This document shows positions 53,690-63,966 of a stretch of 64,000 nt of DNA, in pieces (the first letter of the stretch is position 1; the number at the start of each line of letters is the position of its first letter). This DNA is from Pseudoalteromonas carrageenovora IAM 12662 (GTDB lineage: Bacteria; Pseudomonadota; Gammaproteobacteria; Enterobacterales; Alteromonadaceae). The translations under genes and the position numbers were made by a program. The stretch covers positions 181,001-245,000 of the forward strand of contig NZ_LT965928.1 in assembly GCF_900239935.1 (NCBI RefSeq). The letters run 5' to 3'. The notes under the pieces are model-generated. The model saw nothing but the letters and a program-made list of their open reading frames with translations, was not told where the DNA came from and did not search any database.

Positions 53690-55660
53690 ATGAAAACCTT
53701 ACTTAAAATTGTTGGTGTAATACTTCTACTTTGTATTGCATTAATTGTTGCAGCTCCATTTTTGATCCCTACTGATACTATTTTTAACAAGGTGTCTGAG
53801 CAGGTTGAAAAAACAACAGGGCGCACGCTTACTATAAATGGTGATAAAACGCTTAGCGTATTTCCTTCATTAAAATTAGAGCTTAACGACGTGCATTTTG
53901 CCAATATGGAAACCGGCTCGCGTGAAGATATGGCAAGTATGGAGCAGTTGGCAGTTCATATACCTTGGTTTTCATTATTTGGCGGTGAGTTTAAGCTTGA
54001 TAAATTTGTAATCAATGAACCCAATATTTTATTAGAAACCGATAAAAACGGTAAAGCTAACTGGCAACTATTTGATGCTGTAGCAGAGCAACCTCAAGCG
54101 CAAACCGAATCAGGAGAAGCAATTAAGCTACCTGATAACTTTGATATTGAGCTAGGTGAAGTGGCTATTTACGGCGGTACATTTACATACTTAGATGGAC
54201 AAACCGGTGCTAAGCAGCAGATTAGTGATTTAGAGTTAGCTATTTTACTTCCTTCTCTTCGCAAAACATTAGAAGTAAAAGGTGGTATTACTTATATGCA
54301 AGAGCGTTTTGAGCTTGATATAACATTAGATACACCGGCTAAAGCGATCGAAGGCTCTACATTCAATGTTACGCAAAGTCTTGACTCACGCTTAGTTGAT
54401 TTAACTTTCAATGGGGATATTGCTCAGCAGGGCAAAGATATAAAAGGCGAATTAGCGCTCAGTGGTAACTCTGTTAAAGACTTAGCAACTTGGCAAGGGG
54501 TAGACTTAAACGCCAAAGAAAACGCGTTTAATGCCTTTAGTGTAAACGGTAAAATGCATCTTGCAGGTGAAACTTTTAATCTTGAACAGTTAATCGCTAC
54601 ATTAGATGAGCTAGAAATAAAAGGTAAGAGTGAGCTTAATTTAGGAAGCCGATTGGCCGTTAACGCTGATATTGACTTAGGCATGCTCGATTTAAACCCT
54701 TACCTACCAGAAGCCGTAGCAAAACAGCAAGAACCTGTAAGTGAAGAATCTACTGCTGCTCAACCAATTGTGTGGGACGATACTAACATTGATTTGAGCG
54801 CATTAAATGCACTTGATGCTAATGTAGTTATTCGTTCAAGCGGTTTAAAAGCTAACGATATTGAGCTTGGGGCAAACCAATTTACAGTGGCTCTCAAAAA
54901 TAGTGTGGCTAAATTAAGCCTTGATAGCTTTTCTGCATATGAGGGCACTGGTAAAGGGGTTATTAATATTAATGCGCAAAATACACCTTATAAAATAACC
55001 ACTAATTTTGATTTGTCAGGCATAGATGCACAGCCATTATTAACTGATGCAGCAGGATTCGATAAGTTAATGGGCAAAGGTTCATTAAATTGGAATTTGA
55101 CGACCACAGGGCAAAGCCAAAAATCATTTATTACTGCATTGAATGGTAAGTTAGGCTTTGAATTTGCTGATGGGGCTGTAAAAGGCGCAAACATAGCTGA
55201 AATGGTACGTAAGGGAAAAGAGCTTATATCGGGTAATTTAAGTACAGTAAGCGAAGGGTTAGATACCGGTTTTGAAGAATCAGAACAAACTGATTTCTCA
55301 GCGCTTACAGGTAGCTTTAATTTCACTAATGGTGTGGGGAACAATACTGACCTTTCACTAATTAGCCCATTAATTCGTATTTCTGGTGAAGGCGACGTAG
55401 ATTTACCAAAAACAAATGTAGATTACCGCTTAGTTACAGGGATTGTTGATTCTATTGAAGGGCAAGGTACTACTGATGATAGTACTGGCTTTAAAATACC
55501 TCTACGTATAAAAGGCCCATTCCACGATGTGGGTATTAAATTAGACGTGAGTAATGCGCTTAAAGATGAAGCAAAGCAAAAGCTAGATGACGCCAAAGAA
55601 AAGGCAAAAGAGAAAGCTAAAGATAAGGTAAAAGATAAACTAAAAGGTTTGTTCGGTTAA
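53690..55660 (+). CDS. AsmA family protein
   Basis: This 656-residue protein has one N-terminal membrane helix (about residues 5-25) and a long periplasmic part of repeating beta strands. The N-terminal AsmA signature is LIPTDTIFNKVSEQVEKTTGRTLTINGDKTLSVFPSL. The C-terminal AsmA_2-like region runs from about 485 (GKLGFEFADGAVKGANIAEMVRKGKELISG) and ends in a lysine-rich tail (KEKAKDKVKDKLKG). AsmA-like proteins are now thought to bridge the membranes and move phospholipids. The ATG at 53690 has AAAGGA five bases upstream. It directly precedes the ribosomal protein operon but ends at a strong terminator. Confidence 0.9.
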   Translation: MKTLLKIVGVILLLCIALIVAAPFLIPTDTIFNKVSEQVEKTTGRTLTINGDKTLSVFPSLKLELNDVHFANMETGSREDMASMEQLAVHIPWFSLFGGEFKLDKFVINEPNILLETDKNGKANWQLFDAVAEQPQAQTESGEAIKLPDNFDIELGEVAIYGGTFTYLDGQTGAKQQISDLELAILLPSLRKTLEVKGGITYMQERFELDITLDTPAKAIEGSTFNVTQSLDSRLVDLTFNGDIAQQGKDIKGELALSGNSVKDLATWQGVDLNAKENAFNAFSVNGKMHLAGETFNLEQLIATLDELEIKGKSELNLGSRLAVNADIDLGMLDLNPYLPEAVAKQQEPVSEESTAAQPIVWDDTNIDLSALNALDANVVIRSSGLKANDIELGANQFTVALKNSVAKLSLDSFSAYEGTGKGVININAQNTPYKITTNFDLSGIDAQPLLTDAAGFDKLMGKGSLNWNLTTTGQSQKSFITALNGKLGFEFADGAVKGANIAEMVRKGKELISGNLSTVSEGLDTGFEESEQTDFSALTGSFNFTNGVGNNTDLSLISPLIRISGEGDVDLPKTNVDYRLVTGIVDSIEGQGTTDDSTGFKIPLRIKGPFHDVGIKLDVSNALKDEAKQKLDDAKEKAKEKAKDKVKDKLKGLFG

Positions 55661-55674
55661 AAAACGTAAATAAT

Positions 55675-55708
55675 AAACAAACAAGGCGCTTTAGCGCCTT
55701 GTTTGTTT
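55675..55708 (+). terminator. Terminator after the AsmA gene
   Basis: A 15-bp perfect stem (AAACAAACAAGGCGC with its complement at 55694-55708), loop TTTA, has a T-rich downstream arm. It lies 14 bases after the AsmA stop and should separate it from the spc operon. Confidence 0.93.
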
Positions 55709-55810
55709 TGTAACCACCTGTAAAATAGCTACATAGCCGTAATTACTCAATTTTAATTCCCATCTAGATTAAATTAATTAAAAAATAACCTATCGTTACC
55801 CCCTCAATGC

Positions 55811-55819
55811 TGGTACAAT
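55811..55819 (+). promoter_or_regulatory. Putative extended -10 promoter of the spc operon
   Basis: TGGTACAAT fits an extended -10 element (TGn plus TACAAT). It is about 110 bases upstream of the rplN ATG and just beyond the AsmA terminator. No good -35 is seen, which extended -10 promoters tolerate. Confidence 0.5.
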
Positions 55820-55930
55820 TGCCCGCCCTTAAGAGACAACTCGTTTGTTTTTGAATGGGATTTAATCGAAATGTCTGATTTTTAAACAAATTTTAGACAC
55901 GTTGTAATTACTACACCGGAGGTCATTAAC

Positions 55931-56299
55931 ATGATCCAAATGCAAACTCAGCTGGAAGTTGCTGATAACAGCGGCGCTCGCAAAGTGCAGTGTATAAAAG
56001 TCCTTGGTGGTTCACACCGTCGCTACGCAGCGATTGGCGACATCATTAAAGTTTCTGTAAAAGAAGCTATTCCTCGCGGTAAAGTGAAGAAAGGTGATGT
56101 TAAAAACGCGGTAGTTGTGCGTACCAGAAAAGGTGTTCGCCGTCCAGATGGTTCTCTGATCCGTTTCGACAGCAACGCGGCTGTTATCTTAAATGATAAC
56201 TTGCAGCCAATTGGTACACGTATTTTCGGCCCTGTGACTCGTGAACTTCGTAATGATAAGTTCATGAAAATCGTTTCACTAGCCCCAGAAGTACTGTAA
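55931..56299 (+). CDS. rplN: 50S ribosomal protein L14
   Basis: L14 has 122 residues, as in E. coli, with the start [22 protein letters not shown] and the [13 protein letters not shown] block. It sits at the subunit interface and contacts 16S and 23S rRNA. It is the first gene of the spc operon here, with a strong GGAGG ribosome site. The usual rpsQ gene of the S10 operon does not precede it. Confidence 0.98.
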   Translation: MIQMQTQLEVADNSGARKVQCIKVLGGSHRRYAAIGDIIKVSVKEAIPRGKVKKGDVKNAVVVRTRKGVRRPDGSLIRFDSNAAVILNDNLQPIGTRIFGPVTRELRNDKFMKIVSLAPEVL

Positions 56300-56309
56300 G
56301 GAGCCAATC

Positions 56310-56624
56310 ATGGCAGCAAAAATACGTCGTGATGACGAAGTAATCGTACTAGCAGGTAAAGACAAAGGTAAGCGCGGAAAAGTGCTTTCAGTTGTTACTG
56401 AATCTGGTCGAATCTTTGTCGAAGGCATAAACTTGATCAAGAAACACCAAAAGCCGGTTCCACAATTGAACCAAGCTGGCGGCATTGTTGAGAAAGAAGC
56501 GTCAATGGACGCATCAAACGTTGCGATCTTCAACTCGGAAACGGGTAAAGCGGATCGTGTAGGTTTCAAGATTGAAGATGGTAAGAAATTACGTATCTTT
56601 AAATCTACTGGTAAAACTATCTAA
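56310..56624 (+). CDS. rplX: 50S ribosomal protein L24
   Basis: This is a 104-residue early assembly protein with a KOW motif ([18 protein letters not shown]) binding the 5' domain of 23S rRNA. It lies 10 bases after rplN. Confidence 0.98.
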   Translation: MAAKIRRDDEVIVLAGKDKGKRGKVLSVVTESGRIFVEGINLIKKHQKPVPQLNQAGGIVEKEASMDASNVAIFNSETGKADRVGFKIEDGKKLRIFKSTGKTI

Positions 56625-56640
56625 TAGTTGGAGTAGAATG

Positions 56641-57180
56641 ATGGCGAAACTGCATGAAGTATATAAAGACAAAGTAGTTTCTGAACTTCAAGAGAAGTTT
56701 GGTTTCAGCTCTGTCATGCAAGTCCCTCAGATCGAAAAGATCACATTGAATATGGGCGTGGGCGAAGCCCTAGCTGACAAGAAGATTTTAGATAACGCAG
56801 TAGCGGATCTAGCAGCAATCTCTGGTCAGAAACCTCTAATCACTAAAGCACGCAAATCTGTTGCTGGCTTCAAAGTGCGTGAAGGTTACCCAATTGGTTG
56901 TAAAGTAACCCTACGCGGCGAGCGTATGTGGGACTTTTTTGAGCGTTTGGTATCAATCGCTATCCCACGTATTCGTGACTTCCGTGGCGTAAGTGCTAAG
57001 TCTTTTGATGGACGTGGTAACTACAGCATGGGCGTACGTGAACAAATCATCTTCCCAGAAATCGATTACGATAAAGTAGACCGTGTACGCGGTATGGATA
57101 TTACTATCACTACTTCTGCGAAATCTGATGAGGAAGGCCGTGCGTTGTTAGAAGCGTTTAACTTCCCATTTAAGAAATAA
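56641..57180 (+). CDS. rplE: 50S ribosomal protein L5
   Basis: L5 binds 5S rRNA. With the ATG at 56641 the product is 179 residues, as in E. coli, with [13 protein letters not shown] at the start. A GGAG site lies seven bases before it. In E. coli ribosomal protein S8 represses the spc operon by binding mRNA at this rplX-rplE junction; whether the site exists here is not shown. Confidence 0.98.
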   Translation: MAKLHEVYKDKVVSELQEKFGFSSVMQVPQIEKITLNMGVGEALADKKILDNAVADLAAISGQKPLITKARKSVAGFKVREGYPIGCKVTLRGERMWDFFERLVSIAIPRIRDFRGVSAKSFDGRGNYSMGVREQIIFPEIDYDKVDRVRGMDITITTSAKSDEEGRALLEAFNFPFKK

Positions 57181-57190
57181 GGGTAGGGTT

Positions 57191-57496
57191 ATGGCAAAGA
57201 ATTCTATGAAAGCGCGCGAAGCAAAGCGCACAAAACTAGTTGCTCAGTATGCTGAAAAGCGTGCGGCACTAAAAGCTATCATCAGTGATGTTAATACATC
57301 TGAAGATGATCGTTGGGACGCGGTACTTAAGCTACAAGCTTTACCTCGTGATTCTAGCCCTGCACGTCAACGTAATCGTTGTAACATTACGGGCCGCCCA
57401 CATGGTTTCCTTCGCAAATTCGGCATGAGCCGTATTAAAGTTCGCGAAGCAGCTATGCGCGGTGAAATTCCTGGCCTTAAAAAGGCTAGCTGGTAA
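57191..57496 (+). CDS. rpsN: 30S ribosomal protein S14
   Basis: This is the 101-residue zinc-free (long) form of S14, lacking the CxxC zinc fingers of the short form. The C-terminal [18 protein letters not shown] motif is conserved. It lies in the spc operon between rplE and rpsH. Confidence 0.98.
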   Translation: MAKNSMKAREAKRTKLVAQYAEKRAALKAIISDVNTSEDDRWDAVLKLQALPRDSSPARQRNRCNITGRPHGFLRKFGMSRIKVREAAMRGEIPGLKKASW

Positions 57497-57517
57497 TAGA
57501 ATCATGGGAGTAAGACT

Positions 57518-57910
57518 ATGAGCTTGCAAGATCCTATCGCGGATTTGTTTACACGTATCCGTAATGGTCAATCAGCGAAGAAAGTATCTGTAACGATGCC
57601 AACTTCAAAGCTGAAAGTAGCATTAGCTAAAGTACTAAAAGACGAAGGTTACATCGCAGATTACGCTGTTAACAGCGAAGCGAAACCTGAGCTTTCAATC
57701 GAGTTAAAGTACTTCGAAGGCAAAGCTGTAATTGAAAATATCCAGCGTGTAAGTCGCCCTGGTCTACGTATCTATAAGAAACGTGACCAATTACCTAAGG
57801 TAATGGGTGGTCTTGGTATCGCTATCGTATCAACTTCTAAAGGCCTAATGACAGACCGCGCAGCACGCAGTGCTGGTGTTGGTGGTGAAATCATTGGTTT
57901 TGTAGCTTAA
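57518..57910 (+). CDS. rpsH: 30S ribosomal protein S8
   Basis: This 130-residue primary 16S rRNA-binding protein begins [18 protein letters not shown] and has the C-terminal [13 protein letters not shown] block. It is also the autogenous repressor of the spc operon in E. coli. Confidence 0.98.
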   Translation: MSLQDPIADLFTRIRNGQSAKKVSVTMPTSKLKVALAKVLKDEGYIADYAVNSEAKPELSIELKYFEGKAVIENIQRVSRPGLRIYKKRDQLPKVMGGLGIAIVSTSKGLMTDRAARSAGVGGEIIGFVA

Positions 57911-57923
57911 TCGGAGGGGAACT

Positions 57924-58457
57924 ATGTCTCGCATAGCAAAGGCACCAATTAATGTTCCTGCCGGTGTAGAAGTTACATTAAAAGGCCAGGAAATCACAGT
58001 TAAAGGCAAAAACGGTGAACTTACTCGTACTATCAACAACGCTGTTGAAGTACAAGTTAACGACAACGTTATTACAACTTTACCTCGTGAAGGCGTAGCT
58101 AATGCATGGGCTCAAGCAGGTACTGCTCGCGCTCTAATCAACAACATGGTTGTTGGTACGCATGAAGGTTACGAGAAGAAACTTCAGTTAGTAGGCGTTG
58201 GTTACCGTGCAGCAGCTAAGGGTAAAGTTTTAGACTTAACACTTGGTTTCTCGCACCCAGTTAATTTCGCAGTTCCAGAAGGAATTACGATTGAAACTCC
58301 AAGCCAAACAGAAGTTCTAGTTAAGGGCGTAGATAAGCAGTTAGTTGGTCAAACAGCTGCTAACATTCGTGCATACCGTAAACCTGAGCCTTATAAAGGT
58401 AAAGGTGTTCGTTATTCAGATGAGAATGTACGCCGTAAAGAGGCTAAGAAGAAGTAA
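57924..58457 (+). CDS. rplF: 50S ribosomal protein L6
   Basis: L6 has 177 residues and the C-terminal motif [15 protein letters not shown] near the GTPase-associated centre of the large subunit. It is typical in length and position. Confidence 0.98.
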   Translation: MSRIAKAPINVPAGVEVTLKGQEITVKGKNGELTRTINNAVEVQVNDNVITTLPREGVANAWAQAGTARALINNMVVGTHEGYEKKLQLVGVGYRAAAKGKVLDLTLGFSHPVNFAVPEGITIETPSQTEVLVKGVDKQLVGQTAANIRAYRKPEPYKGKGVRYSDENVRRKEAKKK

Positions 58458-58466
58458 GGTAAGACG

Positions 58467-58817
58467 ATGGATAAAAAAACAGCTCGTCTACGTCGTGCTA
58501 AACGCACTCGTAGAAATTATATTGAACAAGGCACAACGCGTCTTGTTATCCACCGCACGCCACGTCACATTTATGCTCAAGTAGTTACTGCTGAGGGTAA
58601 TGTACTGGCTGCTGCTTCTACTGTTGAGAAAGCTATTAGCGAAACAGTTAAAGGCACCGGTAACGTTGAAGCTGCGCAAGCAGTTGGCAAAGCGGTTGCT
58701 GAACGTGCGGCTGACAAAGGCATCGAAAAGATTGCTTTTGATCGCAGTGGCTTTAAATATCACGGCCGTGTGAAGGCGCTAGCTGATGCTGCGCGTGAAG
58801 CCGGTTTGCAATTCTAG
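58467..58817 (+). CDS. rplR: 50S ribosomal protein L18
   Basis: This 116-residue 5S rRNA-binding protein has a basic N-terminus ([15 protein letters not shown]) and the [17 protein letters not shown] ending. Confidence 0.98.
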   Translation: MDKKTARLRRAKRTRRNYIEQGTTRLVIHRTPRHIYAQVVTAEGNVLAAASTVEKAISETVKGTGNVEAAQAVGKAVAERAADKGIEKIAFDRSGFKYHGRVKALADAAREAGLQF

Positions 58818-58826
58818 GAGTAGACT

Positions 58827-59333
58827 ATGGCTAACGTAGAAGCAAAGCAACAACAGCCTGATCTAGCTGAAAAGCTAATCGCGGTGAACCGTGTGTCTAA
58901 AGTAGTTAAAGGTGGTCGTATCTTTAGCTTTACTGCACTAACTGTAGTTGGTGATGGCGCAGGTAAAGTAGGTTTCGGTTATGGTAAAGCACGTGAAGTT
59001 CCAGCTGCTATTCAAAAAGCAATGGAAAAAGCACGTCGTAACATGATCAACGTAGACCTAAATGGCAACACATTACAGCATCCTGTTAAGGGACGTCATG
59101 CTGGCTCACTAGTGTTCATGAAACCAGCATCTGAAGGTACTGGTATCATCGCAGGTGGTGCTATGCGTGCAGTACTAGAAGTTACTGGTGTGCAGAACGT
59201 ACTTTCTAAATGTTACGGTTCTACTAACCCAATCAACGTAGTACGTGCAACGATTTCGGCTCTTGAGAATATGAATTCTCCACAGTCAATCGCTGCAAAA
59301 CGTGGCTTACGTGTAGACGAAATTCTGGGGTAA
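58827..59333 (+). CDS. rpsE: 30S ribosomal protein S5
   Basis: This 168-residue S5 has the N-terminal double-stranded-RNA-like fold around [23 protein letters not shown] and a conserved GRRDEILG-like end. It is important for translational accuracy. Confidence 0.98.
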   Translation: MANVEAKQQQPDLAEKLIAVNRVSKVVKGGRIFSFTALTVVGDGAGKVGFGYGKAREVPAAIQKAMEKARRNMINVDLNGNTLQHPVKGRHAGSLVFMKPASEGTGIIAGGAMRAVLEVTGVQNVLSKCYGSTNPINVVRATISALENMNSPQSIAAKRGLRVDEILG

Positions 59334-59335
59334 CC

Positions 59336-59518
59336 ATGGCAAATCAAACTGTAAAAGTAACACAAGTAAAAAGCTCTATCGGTCGTTTACCGAAACATAA
59401 AGCTACATTACGCGGTCTTGGTTTACGTCGTATCAATCACACTGTTGAGTTAGAAGACACAGCATGTGTGCGTGGTATGATAAACAAGGTTTCTTACATG
59501 GTTAAGGTAGAGGGTTAA
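59336..59518 (+). CDS. rpmD: 50S ribosomal protein L30
   Basis: L30 has 60 residues, with [20 protein letters not shown] typical of the family. It lies 2 bases after rpsE and 4 bases before rplO. Confidence 0.98.
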   Translation: MANQTVKVTQVKSSIGRLPKHKATLRGLGLRRINHTVELEDTACVRGMINKVSYMVKVEG

Positions 59519-59522
59519 TTCG

Positions 59523-59957
59523 ATGCATTTGAATACACTTTCACCTGCTGCAGGTTCTAAAACTGCTCCAAAACGTGTTGGTCGTGGTATCGGTTCTGGT
59601 CTTGGTAAGACTGGTGGCCGTGGTCACAAAGGTCAAAAATCACGTTCTGGCGGTAAAGTACGCGTTGGTTTTGAGGGCGGTCAAATGCCTATGCAACGTC
59701 GTCTACCTAAATTTGGTTTCACTTCTCGCAAATCTTTAGTATCTGCAGAAATAAACCTTTTTGAAATCGCTAAAGTTGAAGGCGATGTGGTAGACCTAAG
59801 CGCGTTACAAGCAGCTGGTCTAGTTAAAAAGAACGTTCTGTTCGTTAAAGTTGTTAAATCTGGCGAAGTTTCACGCGCTGTTACCGTTAAAGGCCTTAAA
59901 GCCTCTAAAGGTGCTCGCGAAGCTATTGAAGCTGCCGGAGGCAAGGTAGAAGACTAA
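59523..59957 (+). CDS. rplO: 50S ribosomal protein L15
   Basis: L15 has 144 residues, with the glycine-rich, basic N-terminal region [19 protein letters not shown]. The secY gene follows. Confidence 0.98.
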   Translation: MHLNTLSPAAGSKTAPKRVGRGIGSGLGKTGGRGHKGQKSRSGGKVRVGFEGGQMPMQRRLPKFGFTSRKSLVSAEINLFEIAKVEGDVVDLSALQAAGLVKKNVLFVKVVKSGEVSRAVTVKGLKASKGAREAIEAAGGKVED

Positions 59958-59967
59958 GGAAGTACTA

Positions 59968-61296
59968 ATGGCTAAACCAGGTCAAGATACACAAAGTGCA
60001 CAAAGTGGACTTTCGGAATTGAAGCGTCGATTACTTTTCGTTTTAGGTGCTATCATTATTTACCGTCTAGGTTCATTTGTGCCAATCCCTGGGATTGACG
60101 CCGCTGTACTTGCCGATTTCTTCGAGCAACAAAAGGGCACCATTGTTGAGATGTTCAACATGTTTAGCGGTGGTGCGCTTGAGCGAGCTTCAGTGTTAGC
60201 ACTGGGTATTATGCCGTATATCTCGGCTTCGATTATTACGCAACTATTAACGCATATGTATCCTCCGTTTATAGAGCTTAAGAAAGAAGGTGAGCAAGGG
60301 CGTAAAAAAATTAGCCAGTACACACGCTACGGCACGCTTGTGCTTGCTACTATCCAATCAATCGGTATTGCTACTAGCTTACCGGGCATGATGGACGGGT
60401 TAGTTGTTGACCCTGGTATGGGTTTCTATTTCACCGCAGTGGTGAGTTTAGTGACTGGTACTATGTTCCTTATGTGGTTGGGCGAACAAATAACAGAACG
60501 CGGTATCGGTAACGGTATCTCAGTTTTAATATTTGTTGGTATTGTAGCTAACCTGCCGTCTGCTATTGGTTCGACAGCCGAAATGGCGCGCCAAGGTGAT
60601 TTGAATGTTTTTGTACTGTTGATGGTTGCGGTTATAGTATTCGCTGTTACTTATCTTGTAGTGTTTTTCGAACGTGGGCAACGTCGTATCGTTGTTAACT
60701 ACGCTAAACGCCAACAAGGTCGTCAAGTATTTGCTGCTCAAAGCACGCATTTACCACTAAAAGTAAACATGGCGGGTGTTATTCCACCAATCTTCGCTAG
60801 CAGTATAATTCTGTTCCCTGGTACTATTGCCAGCTGGTTCGGCCAGGGTGAAGGTCCGGTCGCTGATGTGTTACAAGCAGTTGCAACTACGTTGACCCCA
60901 GGTCAGCCGTTGTATTCACTTGTACTAGCTGCGGCTATAATCTTCTTCTGCTTTTTCTATACAGCGTTGGTTTTTAACCCGCGTGAAACAGCAGATAACC
61001 TGAAGAAATCTGGCGCATTTATCCCAGGTATTCGTCCAGGTGAGCAGACATCTAAATACATTGATAAAGTGATGACACGCCTGACATTGGCAGGTGCTTT
61101 GTATATAACCTTTATCTGTCTGGTGCCCGAATTCATGACTATGGCATGGCAAACGCCATTCTATTTCGGCGGTACATCAATTTTGATTATCGTTGTAGTA
61201 ATCATGGACTTTATGGCACAAGTACAGACTCACCTGATGTCTCATCAGTATGATTCTGTGCTGAAAAAAGCGAACCTTAAAGGCTACGGTCGATAA
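59968..61296 (+). CDS. secY: Preprotein translocase subunit SecY
   Basis: This is the channel-forming subunit of the Sec translocon, with 442 residues and ten membrane helices. The first helix ([23 protein letters not shown]), the cytoplasmic loops [13 protein letters not shown] and [18 protein letters not shown], and the C-terminal [10 protein letters not shown] are all conserved. It lies in its usual spc-operon position between rplO and rpmJ. Confidence 0.98.
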   Translation: MAKPGQDTQSAQSGLSELKRRLLFVLGAIIIYRLGSFVPIPGIDAAVLADFFEQQKGTIVEMFNMFSGGALERASVLALGIMPYISASIITQLLTHMYPPFIELKKEGEQGRKKISQYTRYGTLVLATIQSIGIATSLPGMMDGLVVDPGMGFYFTAVVSLVTGTMFLMWLGEQITERGIGNGISVLIFVGIVANLPSAIGSTAEMARQGDLNVFVLLMVAVIVFAVTYLVVFFERGQRRIVVNYAKRQQGRQVFAAQSTHLPLKVNMAGVIPPIFASSIILFPGTIASWFGQGEGPVADVLQAVATTLTPGQPLYSLVLAAAIIFFCFFYTALVFNPRETADNLKKSGAFIPGIRPGEQTSKYIDKVMTRLTLAGALYITFICLVPEFMTMAWQTPFYFGGTSILIIVVVIMDFMAQVQTHLMSHQYDSVLKKANLKGYGR

Positions 61297-61318
61297 GGTC
61301 AGTTTACGGAGTTGAGCA

Positions 61319-61432
61319 ATGAAAGTACGTGCTTCCGTTAAGAAAATATGCCGTAACTGTAAAGTTATTAAACGTGCTGGTGTAGTACGCGTAATTTGCA
61401 GTGAGCCTAAGCATAAGCAAAGGCAAGGCTAA
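61319..61432 (+). CDS. rpmJ: 50S ribosomal protein L36
   Basis: This is a 37-residue ribosomal protein: it starts [20 protein letters not shown] and ends KHKQRQG. It is the zinc-type (C+) form, with Cys11, Cys14, Cys27 and His32 as ligands. It is 22 bases after secY, with GGAG upstream, and is the last gene of the spc operon. Confidence 0.96.
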   Translation: MKVRASVKKICRNCKVIKRAGVVRVICSEPKHKQRQG

Positions 61433-61445
61433 GTAAACAGTCGTG

Positions 61446-61467
61446 CAGGCTGAGGTTTCTCGGCCTG
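61446..61467 (+). terminator. Spc-operon terminator/attenuator after rpmJ
   Basis: A 9-bp stem (CAGGCTGAG / CTCGGCCTG, one G-U pair) and loop GTTT are followed by TGTTTTTAG. Its position between rpmJ and rpsM matches the spc/alpha boundary. Read-through to the alpha operon is known in other Gammaproteobacteria. Confidence 0.85.
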
Positions 61468-61489
61468 TGTTTTTAGTTGTGATTTGGTC

Positions 61490-61560
61490 TTCGTTTGAGT
61501 ATCCTTACGGGCTTTTCAAACTTATGATTACCAAATTCAAATATAGGAGATGTGTTAGTG
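61490..61560 (+). promoter_or_regulatory. Alpha-operon leader (S4-binding pseudoknot type)
   Basis: The segment TTTGAGTATCC..GGGCTTTTCAAA, the AGGAGA ribosome site and the GTG start of rpsM closely resemble the E. coli alpha-operon leader that folds into a pseudoknot bound by S4. Complementary pairs (TTTGA/TCAAA and the CC/GG core) are conserved. S4, encoded two genes downstream, would repress rpsM translation through it. Confidence 0.75.
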
Positions 61561-61914
61561 GCCCGTATCGCTGGCATTAACGTCCCTGATCATAAACATG
61601 CAGTTATTGGTTTAACAGCTATTTATGGCATAGGTAAGACTCGCTCTAAGGCTATCTTAGAAGCGACTGGTATCGCCGAAACCACAAAAATCGGTGAACT
61701 TTCAGACGAAATTCTTGACGTACTGCGTGATGCAGTTGGCAAGTACACTGTAGAAGGTGATCTTCGTCGTGAAGTTACTCTAAATATCAAGCGCCTTATG
61801 GACCTTGGTTGTTTCCGTGGCCTACGTCACCGTCGCTCTTTACCACTTCGTGGTCAAAGAACAAAGACTAACGCGCGTACCCGTAAGGGTCCTCGTAAGC
61901 CTATTAAGCGATAA
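61558..61914 (+). CDS. rpsM: 30S ribosomal protein S13
   Basis: S13 has 118 residues, starting at GTG 61558 ([17 protein letters not shown]), as the E. coli gene also uses GTG. AGGAGA lies seven bases upstream. The ATG-less longer frame at 61552 is a chance extension. It contains the basic C-terminal tail [13 protein letters not shown]. It is the first gene of the alpha operon. Confidence 0.97.
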   Translation: MARIAGINVPDHKHAVIGLTAIYGIGKTRSKAILEATGIAETTKIGELSDEILDVLRDAVGKYTVEGDLRREVTLNIKRLMDLGCFRGLRHRRSLPLRGQRTKTNARTRKGPRKPIKR

Positions 61915-61926
61915 GGGGATAGTATT

Positions 61927-62313
61927 ATGGCTAAGACACCAATTCGTCGTAAAAAGGTTAAAAAGCAAGTTGCTGATGGTATGGCTCATGTTCATGCGTC
62001 TTTCAACAACACTATTGTAACGATTACCGACCGTCAAGGTAATGCACTATCATGGGCTACTGCCGGTGGTTCAGGTTTCCGTGGTTCACGTAAATCTACA
62101 CCATTTGCTGCTCAGGTTGCTGCAGAGCGTGCAGGTACTGCTGCTCAAGAATACGGTTTAAAAAATCTAGAAGTTTTCATTAAAGGTCCAGGTCCAGGTC
62201 GTGAATCTGCTGTACGTGCTTTGAATGCTGCTGGTTACCGTATTACCAACATTACTGACGTGACGCCAATACCACATAATGGTTGTCGTCCACCGAAGAA
62301 ACGTCGCGTTTAA
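61927..62313 (+). CDS. rpsK: 30S ribosomal protein S11
   Basis: S11 has 128 residues, with [18 protein letters not shown] and the C-terminal [16 protein letters not shown], which lies in the platform of the small subunit. Confidence 0.98.
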
Positions 62314-62334
62314 CAATAGGTTAGGAGAAATAAC

Positions 62335-62955
62335 ATGGCAAGATATTTGGGCCCTAAGCTCAAGCTGAGTCGTCGTGAAGGTACTGACCTGTTCCTTAAG
62401 AGCGGCGTAAGAGCTATCGACTCTAAGTGTAAACTTGAGACTGCACCTGGTCAGCACGGCGCTCGTAAAGGTCGCTTATCTGATTACGGTTTACAATTAC
62501 GTGAAAAGCAAAAAGTACGTCGTATCTACGGTGTATTAGAAAAGCAATTCCGTAACTACTACAAAGAAGCTGCTCGCCTTAAAGGTAATACAGGTGAAAA
62601 CTTGTTACAGCTTTTAGAGCAACGTTTAGACAATGTTGTATATCGCATGGGTTTTGCTAGCACACGTGCAGAAGCACGTCAGTTAGTAAGCCACAAAGCG
62701 ATTCTAGTTAATGGTCGTGTTGTGAATATTCCTTCATACGTAATTACTCCAGAAGATACTGTAGTAATCCGTGAGAAGTCTAAAACACAAGCACGTATCA
62801 TCGCTGCTCTAGAGTTGGCTGAGCAACGTGAAAAGCCGACTTGGGTTGAAGTTGACGGTAAGAAATTGGAAGGCAGCTTTAAGCGTCTACCTGAGCGTTC
62901 AGATCTGTCTGCGGACATTAATGAACAACTAATCGTCGAACTTTACTCTAAGTAA
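62335..62955 (+). CDS. rpsD: 30S ribosomal protein S4
   Basis: S4 has 206 residues, the 16S-binding primary assembly protein and repressor of the alpha operon. The S4 RNA-binding domain includes [27 protein letters not shown] near residue 95-125. Confidence 0.98.
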   Translation: MARYLGPKLKLSRREGTDLFLKSGVRAIDSKCKLETAPGQHGARKGRLSDYGLQLREKQKVRRIYGVLEKQFRNYYKEAARLKGNTGENLLQLLEQRLDNVVYRMGFASTRAEARQLVSHKAILVNGRVVNIPSYVITPEDTVVIREKSKTQARIIAALELAEQREKPTWVEVDGKKLEGSFKRLPERSDLSADINEQLIVELYSK

Positions 62956-62979
62956 AGTTAAGAGTTAAGAGAGGATAAA

Positions 62980-63966
62980 ATGCAGGGTTCTGTTACAGAA
63001 TTTCTAAAACCAAGGTTAGTCGACATCGACGCTATCAACCCAACGCGTTCTAAAGTAGTTTTAGAACCACTAGAGCGTGGCTTCGGTCATACTCTGGGTA
63101 ATGCCTTACGCCGTATACTGTTATCATCTATGCCTGGATGTGCAGTAACTGAAGTTGAAATCGACGGTGTATTGCATGAGTACAGCGCGAAAGAAGGCGT
63201 ACAAGAAGACATCATTGAAATACTATTAAACCTTAAAGGTTTAGCAGTAACGTTAGAAGGCAAAGATGAAGTTTTTCTGACCCTGACTAAATCTGGTGTA
63301 GGCCCTGTGACTGCGGCTGATATTCAGCACGATGGCGATGTAACAATTGCTAATCCAGATCACGTTATTTGTCATTTAACGACAAATAACAGCGAGATCA
63401 GCATGCGTATTCGTGTTGAACGTGGTCGTGGTTATGTGCCGGCATCTAGTCGTTTATCCTCTGATGACGATGAGCGTCCAATTGGTAGGTTGTTGCTTGA
63501 TGCATCATTCAGCCCAGTTGAACGTATTGCGTACTCGGTTGAATCAGCCCGTGTTGAGCAACGTACAGACTTAGACAAGTTAATCATTGATATGGAAACA
63601 AACGGCACTTTAGATCCTGAAGAAGCGATCCGCCGTGCGTCTACTATCTTAGCTGAGCAATTAGATGCATTCGTAGATTTACGTGATGTAACTGAGCCAG
63701 AAGAGAAAGAAGAGAAGCCAGAATTCGATCCTATTCTACTTCGTCCAGTTGATGATCTTGAACTAACAGTACGTTCAGCAAACTGTTTGAAAGCCGAGCA
63801 AATTCAATATATCGGTGATTTAGTTCAGCGCACTGAAGTTGAGCTTCTTAAAACGCCTAATCTAGGTAAGAAGTCTCTAACTGAAATAAAAGACGTGCTA
63901 GCTTCACGTGGTCTTTCTCTAGGCATGCGCCTAGAAAATTGGCCGCCTGCAAGCCTAGCTGAATAA
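62980..63966 (+). CDS. rpoA: RNA polymerase alpha subunit
   Basis: RpoA is 328 residues. The N-terminal domain starts the assembly of the enzyme ([22 protein letters not shown]), and the C-terminal domain, from about residue 250 ([20 protein letters not shown]), binds UP elements and regulators. After the stop AAGGA (63995-63999) appears just before the window edge, placed to serve rplQ (L17), which would follow. Confidence 0.98.
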   Translation: MQGSVTEFLKPRLVDIDAINPTRSKVVLEPLERGFGHTLGNALRRILLSSMPGCAVTEVEIDGVLHEYSAKEGVQEDIIEILLNLKGLAVTLEGKDEVFLTLTKSGVGPVTAADIQHDGDVTIANPDHVICHLTTNNSEISMRIRVERGRGYVPASSRLSSDDDERPIGRLLLDASFSPVERIAYSVESARVEQRTDLDKLIIDMETNGTLDPEEAIRRASTILAEQLDAFVDLRDVTEPEEKEEKPEFDPILLRPVDDLELTVRSANCLKAEQIQYIGDLVQRTEVELLKTPNLGKKSLTEIKDVLASRGLSLGMRLENWPPASLAE

